A stretch of DNA of 57,587 nucleotides, from assembly GCA_902792905.1 (NCBI GenBank), contig CADBBH010000012.1, positions 1 to 57,587 on the forward strand. The letters run 5' to 3'. Below, piece after piece: positions 26,357 through 35,815 of the stretch; the stretch's first letter is position 1, and every line of letters begins with the position of its first letter. The notes beneath the pieces were generated by a model that was given only the letters and a program-made list of their open reading frames with translations, was not told the origin of the DNA and searched no databases. Origin of the DNA: Oscillospiraceae bacterium. GTDB lineage: Bacteria > Bacillota > Clostridia > Oscillospirales > Acutalibacteraceae. The translations under genes were made by a program, and so were the position numbers.

Positions 26357-26887
26357 ATGAAATACAAAAGAATTCAGAAAACGGTTATCAGTTCACTGTT
26401 CGCGGCGCTGATACTCGTCGCAACTCTGGTAGTGCAGATACCGATTCCGGCAACGCACGGATATATTAATCTCGGCGACTGTTTCGTGATTCTCTCGGGA
26501 ATCCTGCTCGGTCCTGTTTCCGGGCCTCTTGCGGCGGGAATAGGCTCGGCTCTTACAGATGTCATTACCGGGTATGCGGTTTATGCGCCCGCAACTTTCA
26601 TAATCAAAGCTTTGATGGCTCTTGCGGTTGCGCTGATTACAATTAAACGCAAAAACGTTTTATTTACAATTCCTGCGGCGTTAACGGCCGAAATAATTAT
26701 GACCTGCGGATACTATGTGTTTGAAGCGTTCATACTGAAATACGGTCCCGCGGCTCTGAGCGGTGTGCCGATGAATCTTATTCAGGGCGGAGCTGGTATT
26801 GTGATTTCCGTGCTTATGGTGTCCGCTATCAACAGAAGCGAAAAATTAAAACAAATGTTTTACGGCAAAGGAAGCGATGAAATATGA
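26357..26887 (+). CDS. ECF transporter S component
   Basis: Substrate-capture membrane subunit of an energy-coupling-factor vitamin importer; it needs a shared EcfA/A'/T module that is not in this window. The 176 residues have about six helices. INLGDCFVILSGILLGPVSG and the following AAGIGSALTDVI are typical of the COG4720/ECF S family that includes predicted pyridoxine and hydroxymethylpyrimidine transporters. The divergent MocR regulator points to a vitamin B6 vitamer, which is inference. ATG 26357 follows CAGGGAAA. It overlaps the DUF436 gene by 4 nt. Confidence 0.88.
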   Translation: MKYKRIQKTVISSLFAALILVATLVVQIPIPATHGYINLGDCFVILSGILLGPVSGPLAAGIGSALTDVITGYAVYAPATFIIKALMALAVALITIKRKNVLFTIPAALTAEIIMTCGYYVFEAFILKYGPAALSGVPMNLIQGGAGIVISVLMVSAINRSEKLKQMFYGKGSDEI

Positions 26888-27417
26888 CAATATATGAACA
26901 GGCTAGAGCGGCGGCCGAAGAAATAATCGAATGTGCCTGCCTTAAAAAAGGCGATACTCTAGTAATCGGCTGCTCAACCAGCGAAGTACTCGGCGGCAGA
27001 ATCGGAACGGTAAGAAGTCCCGAGACGGCGGAAGAAATATACAAAGGGATAATCGAAGCGATCGGTGAAAAAGGCATATATATCGCCGCCCAATGCTGCG
27101 AACATCTCAACAGAGCAATTATTACCGAGCGTGAAAATGCTGAAAAACACGGTTGGGAAATAGTTTGCGCGGTTCCTTACCCGCATGCCGGAGGTTCATT
27201 CGCGACAGTCACTTATCATAATCTGAAAGACCCCGTAGCTGTTGAAGAAATCAGGGCGGAGGCCGGTCTTGATATCGGCTCAACTCTTATCGGTATGCAT
27301 CTTAAAAGAGTGGCCGTTCCCGTGCGTCTTGAAAACGATTATATCGGCGAGGCGAGAATCACAGCCGCACGCACCCGCCCGAAATATATCGGCGGCGAAA
27401 GAACAAAGTATGAATAA
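26884..27417 (+). CDS. DUF436/YwlG-family protein (TIGR01440)
   Basis: A 177-residue conserved protein of unknown function. Family features are VIGCSTSEVLGGRIG, QCCEHLNRAIITERE with a CC pair, and the C-terminal RVENDYIG-like and ARTRPKYIGGER segments. The start overlaps the ECF S component (ATGA), so the two are translationally coupled under the divergent MocR regulator. This suggests a role linked to the imported vitamin, which is not established. Confidence 0.85.
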   Translation: MTIYEQARAAAEEIIECACLKKGDTLVIGCSTSEVLGGRIGTVRSPETAEEIYKGIIEAIGEKGIYIAAQCCEHLNRAIITERENAEKHGWEIVCAVPYPHAGGSFATVTYHNLKDPVAVEEIRAEAGLDIGSTLIGMHLKRVAVPVRLENDYIGEARITAARTRPKYIGGERTKYE

Positions 27418-27449
27418 AAAATCACCACCTTGTTTGGGTGGTGATTTTA
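27417..27449. terminator. Bidirectional terminator between DUF436 and GH2 genes
   Basis: ATCACCACC (27421-27429) pairs with GGTGGTGAT (27437-27445); A and T runs flank both sides. Confidence 0.85.
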
Positions 27450-27452
27450 TCT

Positions 27453-29165
27453 TTAATCCTCGATTGCCGCTTTTCTTGAGTTTATCTTATAGAATTTTCC
27501 AATATCGAATTTCTTTTCTCTCGAGTAGGTATATACTCCATTCTGTTCCTGCTCTACATCGGTCAGCTGAGTATAACAGAAAGCGAACATTTTCGGGTTG
27601 TCAAGCAGTGCGTCGGTCAGTCCCTTGTATCTTTCGAAATATTCCTCTTCTGTCTTCGGACCGTTGCCGTAACCCCAGGCGTTCTCGTTTTCCGAATCTA
27701 CCGACCAGCGGATTCCGCCGTATTCGCTTATGAAGAAGATTCCTCCCGGATACTGCGCCTCGCATCTTTCGTTCGCAGGGTCATAGAGCTTTCCGCCCGC
27801 GGCAAAATCATCGTATCTTTTTCTGAAAATTTCAACATCCTGCTCATAATCGTGCGTATCCCAGATGTCAGTAATAACATGATAGTTTCCGCTTGTGTCA
27901 ATGCAGGGACGGGTTTTATCGAGAGCTTTTGTAGTCCTGTAAACAGTCTCAAGCAACTCGTTTCTCTGCTCTCTGCCTTCGTAATTCCAGGTTTCATTGA
28001 ACGGACACCAGCCGATTATTGAAGGGTGGCTGAAGTCTCTTTCAATTTCTGCGCACCATTCGTTGAGCATTGCATCGGTAGCGCCCGGGTTGCTGTAATC
28101 AAGTCCCCAGTTCGGATATTCACCCCAGACGAGATATCCCTCTTTATCGCAATGATAGAGGAATCTCGGCTCAAAAACTTTTTGGTGAAGCCTTGCTCCG
28201 TTGAATCCGGCGGCCATCGACATTTGAATATCGCCGAGCAGTGCTTCGTCGGAGGGTGCAGTATAGATTCCGTCGGGATAGAAGCCCTGGTCGAGAACAA
28301 GTCTCTGGAATACGCTCTTCCCGTTGATTCTGAATTTATATCCGTCTATGGCTATATCCCTGAGTCCGAAATATGATTTCACTTTGTCTTTGCCGAATGT
28401 AAGCTTCAGGTCATAGAGTCTGCCGTTTCCGGGTTCCCAGAGATGTTTTTCGCAGAGCACTATTTCGCCGTTTATATATGAGCTTGCTGTTTTGGTAAGC
28501 TTTCCGACAGATTTTCCGTCATAGAATGCTTCTGCTGTGAATTCGCCTTTTCCCGATACTTCGGCGGAAATAATGACGGAGTCGTTTTCGGCATCGGGAG
28601 TCAGGCGGAACTGTTTTATATATTCATTCGGAGCAAATTCGAGCCATACGGTCTGCCAGATGCCTGTGGTTCTGGTGTAGTCGCAGCCGTGCGAATAAAG
28701 CAGACGGGACTGCTTGCCGTTCGGCTGAAGAGGGGAGCGAACGTTGTCAACCGCGTTGACAATAACAGTGTTTTCTCCTTCGATGACAAAATCGGTAATT
28801 TCTATCCTGAATGAGACGTATCCGCCCTTGTGTGTGCCCGCTTTTTTGCCGTTTACCCATACCGTTGCGAAATAATCGACTGCACCGAAGTTTATGAATA
28901 CTCTGCCGCCGAGTTTATCGGCATCGAGAGTGAATTTCCTTCTGTACCACACGGCGGGTATGAAATCTTTGTAGCCGATTCCGGATAATTCGCTTTCAGG
29001 GCAGAACGGAACGTTGATTTTTCTGCTCCAGCTTTCGCGGGTAAGAATATCGGCTTCGCCGAGCGAATTGCCGAAGTCAAATTCAAAATCCCATTCTCCG
29101 TTGAGATTCAGCCAGCTTTCTCTTTCCGATTGAGGATTCGGATGTTCTTTTCTCGGAATTACCAT
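27453..29165 (-). CDS. Glycoside hydrolase family 2 enzyme
   Basis: A 570-residue cytoplasmic GH2 enzyme (beta-galactosidase, glucuronidase or mannosidase type). The N-terminal sugar-binding jelly roll (about 15-180, with VWYRRKF, WVNGKKAGTHKGGY and GIWQTVWLE) leads to an Ig-like domain and a TIM barrel. The acid/base is Glu391 in CPFNETWN and the nucleophile Glu481 in ISEYGG. It is short for the family, ending soon after the barrel. ATG 29165 follows AAAGGAGAG. It is divergent from a GH78 rhamnosidase, suggesting joint use on plant-derived oligosaccharides. The exact sugar cannot be called. Confidence 0.92.
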   Translation of the reverse strand: MVIPRKEHPNPQSERESWLNLNGEWDFEFDFGNSLGEADILTRESWSRKINVPFCPESELSGIGYKDFIPAVWYRRKFTLDADKLGGRVFINFGAVDYFATVWVNGKKAGTHKGGYVSFRIEITDFVIEGENTVIVNAVDNVRSPLQPNGKQSRLLYSHGCDYTRTTGIWQTVWLEFAPNEYIKQFRLTPDAENDSVIISAEVSGKGEFTAEAFYDGKSVGKLTKTASSYINGEIVLCEKHLWEPGNGRLYDLKLTFGKDKVKSYFGLRDIAIDGYKFRINGKSVFQRLVLDQGFYPDGIYTAPSDEALLGDIQMSMAAGFNGARLHQKVFEPRFLYHCDKEGYLVWGEYPNWGLDYSNPGATDAMLNEWCAEIERDFSHPSIIGWCPFNETWNYEGREQRNELLETVYRTTKALDKTRPCIDTSGNYHVITDIWDTHDYEQDVEIFRKRYDDFAAGGKLYDPANERCEAQYPGGIFFISEYGGIRWSVDSENENAWGYGNGPKTEEEYFERYKGLTDALLDNPKMFAFCYTQLTDVEQEQNGVYTYSREKKFDIGKFYKINSRKAAIED

Positions 29166-29253
29166 AAATTCTCTCCTTTTGGCGATTGAAAGTAAAATCG
29201 TCACCGCCTGCCTGAATTGTAACACAGCGGGGCTGCGTTTTCAATAATAATTC

Positions 29254-29282
29254 TTGCCAATTCGGATTATTTTTGATAGAAT
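29254..29282 (+). promoter_or_regulatory. Promoter for the GH78 gene
   Basis: TTGCCA (29254-29259), a 17-bp spacer and TAGAAT (29277-29282), 18 bp before the ATG. The start site would give a very short leader. Confidence 0.6.
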
Positions 29283-29299
29283 CGAAGTGAGGTGATTAT

Positions 29300-31636
29300 A
29301 TGTCAATCAATGCAGCGTTTTACAAAGCAACCGATGAATTCAATACATATGAAAAGCATATTCCCGCCCCGTATCTCAGGTCGGAATTCAAAGCAGAAAA
29401 GGGCAGGAAGTATTCTTTGACCGTTTCGGGTCTCGGCTTCTACAGACTTTTCATAAACGGAAGCGATCTGACAAAGGGTCTGCTTGCTCCCTATATTTCA
29501 AATCCGGACGATATTGTTTATTTTGACAGGTATGACATCACCCCATTGCTCTATGACGGCGATTATAACGCGATCGGTCTGATTCTCGGTAACGGTATGC
29601 AGAACGCGCCGGGCGGCAGGGTCTGGGATTTTGATATTGCAAGATTCAGAAACTCACCGTGCTTTGCGGCAATTCTGACCGAAACAGACGAAAACGGAGA
29701 AGAAAAGGAGACGGATATCGGCTCGTCATTCCTGACTTATCCTTCGCCTGTTATATTTGACGATCTCCGAAGCGGATGCTTTTATGACGCCCGAAATGAA
29801 ATTGACGGCTGGAATCTTGTCGGTTTTTCTGATAAGAACTGGCGGACTGTCAAAAAAGCTGACACTCCACGCGGCGAATACCGCCTGTGCGATACGGAAC
29901 CAGTTGTAATCCGTCAAGAAATCAAAGCGGTTGAGATTAGAAAAGCCCGCCTTGATTCTTATTTTAACAACAGGGAAAATATGCGTCTTGATACCGAATT
30001 CAAGTTCAATAAACTCGGAAAAGAAGGCGTAATGTTTGATTTCGGTATTAATACGGCGGGTGTCTGCCGCCTCACAGTCAACGGAAAACCCGGCCAGGAG
30101 ATTTTTATTCAGTTCTGTGAACTGCTGACTCTTGCCGGCGAACCTTCCTACCGCAATTCCGGTTCGTTCTATCCCGACGGCTACGGTCAGTCGGTCTATT
30201 ATATTTGTAAAGGCGGCCCGGAGGAATTTGTTCCTTCCTTCTGCTATTTCGGCTACAGATACGCTGTCGTATTCGGCCTCGATGAGGAGCAGATAAACCC
30301 CGATACCCTTGTAATGCTCAGGGCACATTCCGATCTGAAGGAGAGAGGAAATTTCAACTGTTCCGATGAGATAATGAATTCACTCGGAAAACTTGTCAGA
30401 AACAGTGATTTATCGAATTTTTACTATTTTCCGACCGATTGCCCGCACCGTGAAAAGAACGGCTGGACGGGCGATGCGGCCGTATCGGCGGAGCATATGC
30501 TTCTTACCCTTACTCCCGAGAGAAGCTATCGGGAATGGCTTCGAAACATCTGCAAGGCACAGAGACCCGACGGCAGCCTTCCCGGAATTGTTCCTACCGG
30601 CGGATGGGGATTTGACTGGGGTAACGGTCCCGCCTGGGATAATGTTCTCAGCGAGCTCTGCTGGCAGATTTACAGAATGCGCGGAGATATTACCCCCGCT
30701 TCGGAATGCTCCGACGCACTCTTCCTCTATCTCAACAGGCTTTCAAAAATGCGCGGCGAAGACGGACTTATCGACTTCGGACTCGGTGACTGGCTTCAGC
30801 CCGGCAGGGGAGCCGGAGACCCGGTGGCGCCTGTCAAGCTGACAAGCTCGGTTATGGGCATATATATCGCTGATAAGAGCGCGGATTTATTCTCGGCTCT
30901 CGGTTTTGAATTTCAGAAAAATTTTGCTCTTGAGCTTGCCGGCGCTCTTAAGAAAGCGGTCAGGGAGAATCTCATTGACTTTGATTCAATGACGGTAAAA
31001 CCCCGTTGCCAGACTGCCCAGGCGATATGCATTTATTACGGCATATTCACTGAAGAAGAAAAAGAAAAAGCGGGCGGCGTTCTCGTAGATATCATTCATG
31101 AAGGCGAAGATAAAATCGACTGCGGAATGATAGGCATGCGCGTGATTTTTCACGTACTCTCAGATTTGGGAGAAGGCGCACTTGCATTTAAGATGATTAC
31201 ACGCACCGACTATCCTTCATACGGAATGTTTATTAGACGCGGATTAACCTCTCTGCCGGAAGACTTTATGAAGGACGAGGATCATGATTGGGCAAATTCT
31301 CTCAATCATCATTTCTTCGGAGACATTCAGAGCTGGTTTATTCAGAAAGTTGCCGGAATCCTCGTAAATCCCGATAACGTTTCACCTGATTCGTTTATAA
31401 TCGGTCCGGATTTTACCGTTCCGATTGAATTTGCCGGGGCATTTTACGACGCTCCCTGCGGCAGAATTGAAGTGCGCTGGGATAAGAACGAAAAGGGCTG
31501 TGTTCTGGATATCAAAGCGCCCGCAGGAGCAAAAGGAAAGATTATCCTGCCGTCAGAATACTCATTCGAAAATTTACCGGGAATGACTCAATCCGAACTC
31601 GTCTCCGGGACTTATATCTGTATAAAAAACCATTGA
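29300..31636 (+). CDS. Alpha-L-rhamnosidase (GH78 family)
   Basis: A 778-residue enzyme expected to release terminal L-rhamnose from glycans or plant glycosides. Two N-terminal beta domains (about 1-340) are followed by the (alpha/alpha)6 barrel with the family signature TDCPHREKNGWTGDA and a late LNHHFFGDIQSWF segment, then a C-terminal beta domain. There is no signal peptide, so it acts on imported oligosaccharides. The start has AGTGAGGTG. It is divergent from the GH2 gene. Its stop codon overlaps the -35 box of the riboswitch promoter. Confidence 0.92.
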   Translation: MSINAAFYKATDEFNTYEKHIPAPYLRSEFKAEKGRKYSLTVSGLGFYRLFINGSDLTKGLLAPYISNPDDIVYFDRYDITPLLYDGDYNAIGLILGNGMQNAPGGRVWDFDIARFRNSPCFAAILTETDENGEEKETDIGSSFLTYPSPVIFDDLRSGCFYDARNEIDGWNLVGFSDKNWRTVKKADTPRGEYRLCDTEPVVIRQEIKAVEIRKARLDSYFNNRENMRLDTEFKFNKLGKEGVMFDFGINTAGVCRLTVNGKPGQEIFIQFCELLTLAGEPSYRNSGSFYPDGYGQSVYYICKGGPEEFVPSFCYFGYRYAVVFGLDEEQINPDTLVMLRAHSDLKERGNFNCSDEIMNSLGKLVRNSDLSNFYYFPTDCPHREKNGWTGDAAVSAEHMLLTLTPERSYREWLRNICKAQRPDGSLPGIVPTGGWGFDWGNGPAWDNVLSELCWQIYRMRGDITPASECSDALFLYLNRLSKMRGEDGLIDFGLGDWLQPGRGAGDPVAPVKLTSSVMGIYIADKSADLFSALGFEFQKNFALELAGALKKAVRENLIDFDSMTVKPRCQTAQAICIYYGIFTEEEKEKAGGVLVDIIHEGEDKIDCGMIGMRVIFHVLSDLGEGALAFKMITRTDYPSYGMFIRRGLTSLPEDFMKDEDHDWANSLNHHFFGDIQSWFIQKVAGILVNPDNVSPDSFIIGPDFTVPIEFAGAFYDAPCGRIEVRWDKNEKGCVLDIKAPAGAKGKIILPSEYSFENLPGMTQSELVSGTYICIKNH

Positions 31637-31661
31637 CAAAGATAATTTTTTTTATTATAAT
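31633..31661 (+). promoter_or_regulatory. Consensus promoter of the riboswitch-ATPase unit
   Basis: TTGACA (31633-31638), a 17-bp spacer and TATAAT (31656-31661). The -35 box shares bases with the GH78 stop codon. Confidence 0.85.
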
Positions 31662-31684
31662 ATATTCGAACTAAATCAAAACCT

Positions 31685-31804
31685 CTTTGTTAGAGGGGAG
31701 TAGCTTTACGTCCTTCTGTCAACAACCGCCTTATGGCTGGCAGCAGGAGCATTATGTATGCAAGCAAGACCTTTAACATAGCTTCGGCTGTGTTGGAGGT
31801 CTTG
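31685..31804 (+). ncRNA. yybP-ykoY manganese riboswitch
   Basis: The conserved GGGGAGTAGC (31695-31704) and GCAAGACCTTTAAC (about 31764-31777) are the hallmark sequences of the yybP-ykoY family, which senses Mn2+. P1 forms from TGTTAGAGG (31688-31696) and CCTTTAACA (31770-31778). A competing hairpin can form from CAAGACCT (31765-31772) with AGGTCTTG (31797-31804), plus an inner AACATAGC/GCTGTGTT stem. Mn2+-stabilised P1 would disrupt it. No U-tract follows, so control may act on translation. The downstream gene is a Ca/Mn-type P-type ATPase, a known target class. Confidence 0.9.
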
Positions 31805-31825
31805 ATTAATTAAGGAGAGATGCTG

Positions 31826-34519
31826 ATGAAGTATTATCTTGAAGATGAAAAAACAGTCCTTGAAGAGTTGAAGACATCCGAAAACGGCCTTTCTTCTCAA
31901 GAGGCCGAAAGGCGACTCGCCGAAAACGGAAAGAACAAACTCGAAGAGGCCGAAAAGGAATCGATAGTCAAGAGGTTTTTCTCTCAGATGAAAGATCCTA
32001 TGATTATTATCCTCCTTGTCGCTGCAGCGGTTAATGCTGTTACCGACATGTTTTCGACAGGTGGATTTAAGTTCACGATACCTACCGATACGCTGATTAT
32101 TCTTTTTGTTGTAATAGTCAATGCTGTGCTCGGCGTTATTCAGGAGAGCAAGGCCGAGAAGGCTATTGAGGCGTTGCAGGAAATGTCCGCTTCTATGACG
32201 AAGACAATCAGAGACGGCAAAGTTGTTCAGGTAAAAAGCGAAGACCTTGTTGCCGGCGATGTAATAATTCTCGATGCCGGCGATTCTATTCCCGCAGACT
32301 GCCGTATTATTGAATGCAACAGTATGAAGATTGAAGAGGCGGCACTTACAGGCGAGTCTGTTCCTGTCAATAAGATTTGCAAAATGCTTATGCTTGACGG
32401 CTCCGAAGATATCACTCTCGGTGACCGTAAGAATATGGCCTATGCCGGCTCAACTCTTGTTTTCGGCAGAGGTAAAGCTGTTGTTACCGACACGGGTATG
32501 AATACCGAAATGGGTAAAATCGCCAATGCCATTTCGCTCGCCGAGGATGGAAAAACACCTCTTGAAATTAAACTTGAACAATTATCAAAGGTGCTTACTA
32601 AAATCGTAATTGGTGTCTGCGTTTTCATTTTCGCTTTTGATATAATTACAAAGTTCGTTATGGCAGCCGAAAAGCCGCCGTTCCTTGACCTTGCGCTTAA
32701 GAGTTTTATAACTGCAATCGCCCTTGCCGTTGCTGCGATTCCCGAAGGACTTGTTGCGGTTATGACCATTGTTCTGGCTATCGGCGTTACGAATATGTCA
32801 AAGAGAAACGCCATTATCAGAAAGATGACTGCTGTTGAAACGCTCGGCTGTACGCAGATTATCTGCTCTGATAAGACCGGAACGCTTACACAGAATGTAA
32901 TGACGGTAGTTGATCATTACGCTGAGGATGAGCAGAAACTTGCCACTGCAATGGCACTCTGTACCAATGCGGAGATTGACGAGGACGGCTCTCAGACCGG
33001 TGAGCCTGACGAAATAGCACTGATTAACTACGCCTCTTCACTCGGACTTAAAAAGGCGGATCTTGTTTCTGCAAATCCCAGAATAGGTGAGATTCCCTTT
33101 GATTCCGGAAGAAAAATGATGAGTACAATTCACAATTGCGACGGAGTTGTTACTCAATTTACAAAAGGCGCGCCCGACGAAATTCTCAAGAAATGCAAAT
33201 ATGCGCTTGTTTCAGGTGAAAAAGTTCCCATTTCGGACGAGCTGACTCAGACTGTCATGGCTGAAAACGCCAGAATGGGAAACAAAGCTCTGCGCGTTTT
33301 TGCCTGCGCATATAAAACGTATCCGTCCGAACTTGAAGAGTATACTCCCGAAGACTGTGAGAATGACCTTATATTCATCGGCCTTACAGGTATGATTGAC
33401 CCGGTCAGACCTGAAGTCAAAGCTGCTATTCAGGAATGTCGTGAAGCCGGAATAACCCCGATTATGATTACCGGTGACCATATCAATACCGCCACGGCAA
33501 TAGCTAAGGAACTTGGAATTTTAACCGGCAATGATAAAGCTATGATGGGTTCCGAGATTGATAAATACAGCGATGAAGAATTTGAAAAGATAGTTGATAC
33601 AATTCATGTCTATGCGCGTGTTCAGCCCGAGCATAAGACTAAAATAGTAAATGCGTGGCAGAATAAAGGCTACGTGACTGCCATGACAGGCGACGGCGTT
33701 AACGACGCTCCGTCAATCAAATCAGCCGATATCGGTGTTGGTATGGGCATCACGGGAACGGATGTTACCAAGAATGTTGCCGATATGGTTCTCGCGGATG
33801 ATAACTTTGCAACCATCGTATCCGCAGTCGGCGAGGGCAGAAGAATATACGATAATATCCGCAAGGCGATTCAGTTCCTGCTCGGTTCAAATCTTTCCGA
33901 GGTGCTTTCGATATTCTTTGCCTCCATAATGAACTTCAATATCCTTTCCGCAACGCATCTTCTCTTTATCAATCTGGTTACAGACAGTCTTCCCGCTCTC
34001 GCTCTCGGTCTTGAAAGACCCGAAGCAAATATAATGAAGAGAAAGCCCAGAGGCAAAAACGACGGAATTTTCGCTGACGGTCTCGGCATAGACTGCCTTT
34101 ATCAGGGCATCACAGTAACCATTCTTACTGTTCTTTCATTCTATATCGGTGAATTCCTTGAAAACGGAGTATGGCAGTTCAGGAATATTGTTGACTGCAA
34201 TGAAGGAATGACAATGGCGTTCTTCACTATGTCCATGTGCGAAATTTTCCATTCATTCAACATGCGTTCGCAGAGAGCTTCCGTGTTCGGAATGATGGCA
34301 AAGAAGAGTCACAATATTCCTCTGTATTTAGCTATGATTCTTTCGCTTGTTCTGACTACCGCTGTTATAGAAATCCCGTTCTTCGCAAATCTTTTTGGCT
34401 TCACTCAGCTTAATGCCGAAGCATATGCGATTTCACTCGGACTTGCATTCCTGATTATTCCGATAGTTGAAATTGTTAAAGCTATTCGCAGAGCAGTGGA
34501 GCGCAAAAAGAATATTTAA
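31826..34519 (+). CDS. P-type Ca2+/Mn2+ ATPase (type IIA)
   Basis: ATP-driven cation exporter of 897 residues. An N-terminal cytoplasmic segment is followed by the actuator motif TGES (175-178), PEGL in transmembrane helix 4 (306-309), the phosphorylation site DKTGT (349-353), and TGDGVNDAPSIKSADIGVGMG. About ten transmembrane helices are present. The helix 4 sequence fits the SERCA/PMR1 group, which moves Ca2+ and often Mn2+. The upstream Mn2+ riboswitch argues for manganese export, as with Lactococcus YoaB. ATG 31826 is preferred over 31820 because AAGGAG then has an 8-nt spacing. A strong terminator follows. Confidence 0.95.
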   Translation: MKYYLEDEKTVLEELKTSENGLSSQEAERRLAENGKNKLEEAEKESIVKRFFSQMKDPMIIILLVAAAVNAVTDMFSTGGFKFTIPTDTLIILFVVIVNAVLGVIQESKAEKAIEALQEMSASMTKTIRDGKVVQVKSEDLVAGDVIILDAGDSIPADCRIIECNSMKIEEAALTGESVPVNKICKMLMLDGSEDITLGDRKNMAYAGSTLVFGRGKAVVTDTGMNTEMGKIANAISLAEDGKTPLEIKLEQLSKVLTKIVIGVCVFIFAFDIITKFVMAAEKPPFLDLALKSFITAIALAVAAIPEGLVAVMTIVLAIGVTNMSKRNAIIRKMTAVETLGCTQIICSDKTGTLTQNVMTVVDHYAEDEQKLATAMALCTNAEIDEDGSQTGEPDEIALINYASSLGLKKADLVSANPRIGEIPFDSGRKMMSTIHNCDGVVTQFTKGAPDEILKKCKYALVSGEKVPISDELTQTVMAENARMGNKALRVFACAYKTYPSELEEYTPEDCENDLIFIGLTGMIDPVRPEVKAAIQECREAGITPIMITGDHINTATAIAKELGILTGNDKAMMGSEIDKYSDEEFEKIVDTIHVYARVQPEHKTKIVNAWQNKGYVTAMTGDGVNDAPSIKSADIGVGMGITGTDVTKNVADMVLADDNFATIVSAVGEGRRIYDNIRKAIQFLLGSNLSEVLSIFFASIMNFNILSATHLLFINLVTDSLPALALGLERPEANIMKRKPRGKNDGIFADGLGIDCLYQGITVTILTVLSFYIGEFLENGVWQFRNIVDCNEGMTMAFFTMSMCEIFHSFNMRSQRASVFGMMAKKSHNIPLYLAMILSLVLTTAVIEIPFFANLFGFTQLNAEAYAISLGLAFLIIPIVEIVKAIRRAVERKKNI

Positions 34520-34525
34520 GTATAA

Positions 34526-34562
34526 AAAACCCGGACCTTTCGAGGTCCGGTTTTCTTTTTTT
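34526..34562. terminator. Bidirectional terminator between ATPase and SulP genes
   Basis: CCGGACCT (34531-34538), a TTCG tetraloop and AGGTCCGG (34543-34550), flanked by A and T runs. Confidence 0.9.
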
Positions 34563-35685
34563 ATTTCAGAATAAATGACATTATAAAACCGATTATTACT
34601 CCCGCCGCCGGAGTGTAGATTGCGGAGACGGCAATCGCAATAAGCAATCCGATAATGCCGAGAGGCTTTTTTAAGGCCTGTTTAATTGCGGGTTTATCGA
34701 GATTCTGCCAGCCCGCAACTATCAATACCACTGCCGCGGATGCTATGGGAAGTCTTGCAAAAAGAGAAGTCGGCAGAGCGACTGCAATCATTATTGCCGC
34801 CGAAGCGATTCCTGCAAGGAATTCTTTTGCCTTTGTATTTCCGCAGGCGACGGCGGGGATTCCGAATACCGATGATATTGCGCCTGAAGCCGATGCCGAA
34901 ACGAGAGAGCCCGTGTTTCCTTCAGATTTTATAACCGAATAACCGAAAACGATTCCCGCCGCAATGCCGGACAGAATAATTGTCATAATCGGTTTTATAC
35001 CGTTGCCGGGTAAACTCTGAATAACAGCGAAATCACAGCCGATTCTTAATTCCGGTTTTCCGATTTCCGCGAACGTCCTGACGGTATTACCCGGAACCAG
35101 AAGCAGGTTAAGTATATATGTGATGATAATCGCGTAAAACGGCGCCGATATGAGCTTCGTTCCCTTTTTGAACTTGCGCGGGAACGTAATCATAACCACC
35201 ATCACTATCGTGCCGTAAAGAATTCCTCTCCAGTTGGGGTGGAATCCCAGGGAGCGGTAGCTTTTGAGCATTCCGATTATCGTGTTGCCCGAGGCACCGA
35301 TTCCGAAATAGGAATTAGTCACGAAAACGGTAATGAAAAGAGCAGTCATCAGCGAGAGCGAGCCGAATACACAACTTTCCGACATTTTTGATTTTATTGG
35401 CTTGATTGAGTAAATAATCAGGCTGAAAATTGCTCCGGTAATTCCGCACAGCGGCAACGCCTCTTTGCCGATTTCTGAATTAACAAAGAGAAAAATCAGA
35501 AATACAAGCAAGGTCGGACTGAGATCGGTTTCAGGTGAAATTCTCAACAATACCGCGCCTGCAAGCGCGGTTATCAGCCCGTAAAGCGGCGGCAGACCCG
35601 CGCATACCGCAAGACTGAGGCAGAGCGGAAGCAGCAGACTCGATTTATATATTGTGTTTTTAATCATTTCTTTTTTATCTGTCAT
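34561..35685 (-). CDS. SulP-like permease lacking a STAS domain
   Basis: A 374-residue membrane protein with about ten hydrophobic segments. LPLCLSLAVCAGLPPLYGLI resembles the first membrane region of SulP/SLC26 anion permeases, and the late GNTKAKEF then FARLPIASAAVVLIVAGW resembles their final segments. The usual C-terminal STAS domain is absent and the protein is short. The substrate is unknown (sulfate, other anions, or uracil/xanthine-like in related folds). ATG 35685 follows AGAGGTG. It is divergent from the MBL-fold gene. The family assignment is moderate. Confidence 0.65.
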   Translation of the reverse strand: MTDKKEMIKNTIYKSSLLLPLCLSLAVCAGLPPLYGLITALAGAVLLRISPETDLSPTLLVFLIFLFVNSEIGKEALPLCGITGAIFSLIIYSIKPIKSKMSESCVFGSLSLMTALFITVFVTNSYFGIGASGNTIIGMLKSYRSLGFHPNWRGILYGTIVMVVMITFPRKFKKGTKLISAPFYAIIITYILNLLLVPGNTVRTFAEIGKPELRIGCDFAVIQSLPGNGIKPIMTIILSGIAAGIVFGYSVIKSEGNTGSLVSASASGAISSVFGIPAVACGNTKAKEFLAGIASAAIMIAVALPTSLFARLPIASAAVVLIVAGWQNLDKPAIKQALKKPLGIIGLLIAIAVSAIYTPAAGVIIGFIMSFILK

Positions 35686-35815
35686 TTTACACCTCTGTTA
35701 CAAATCTGTATTTTACAATAAAAGTCTTCGTTTAACAAGATATTTTTAAAAAATTGTGGTATTAAACGGAATTATATGGTAAAATAATCGGGAAATTTGC
35801 GCTTACGGAGTATCT

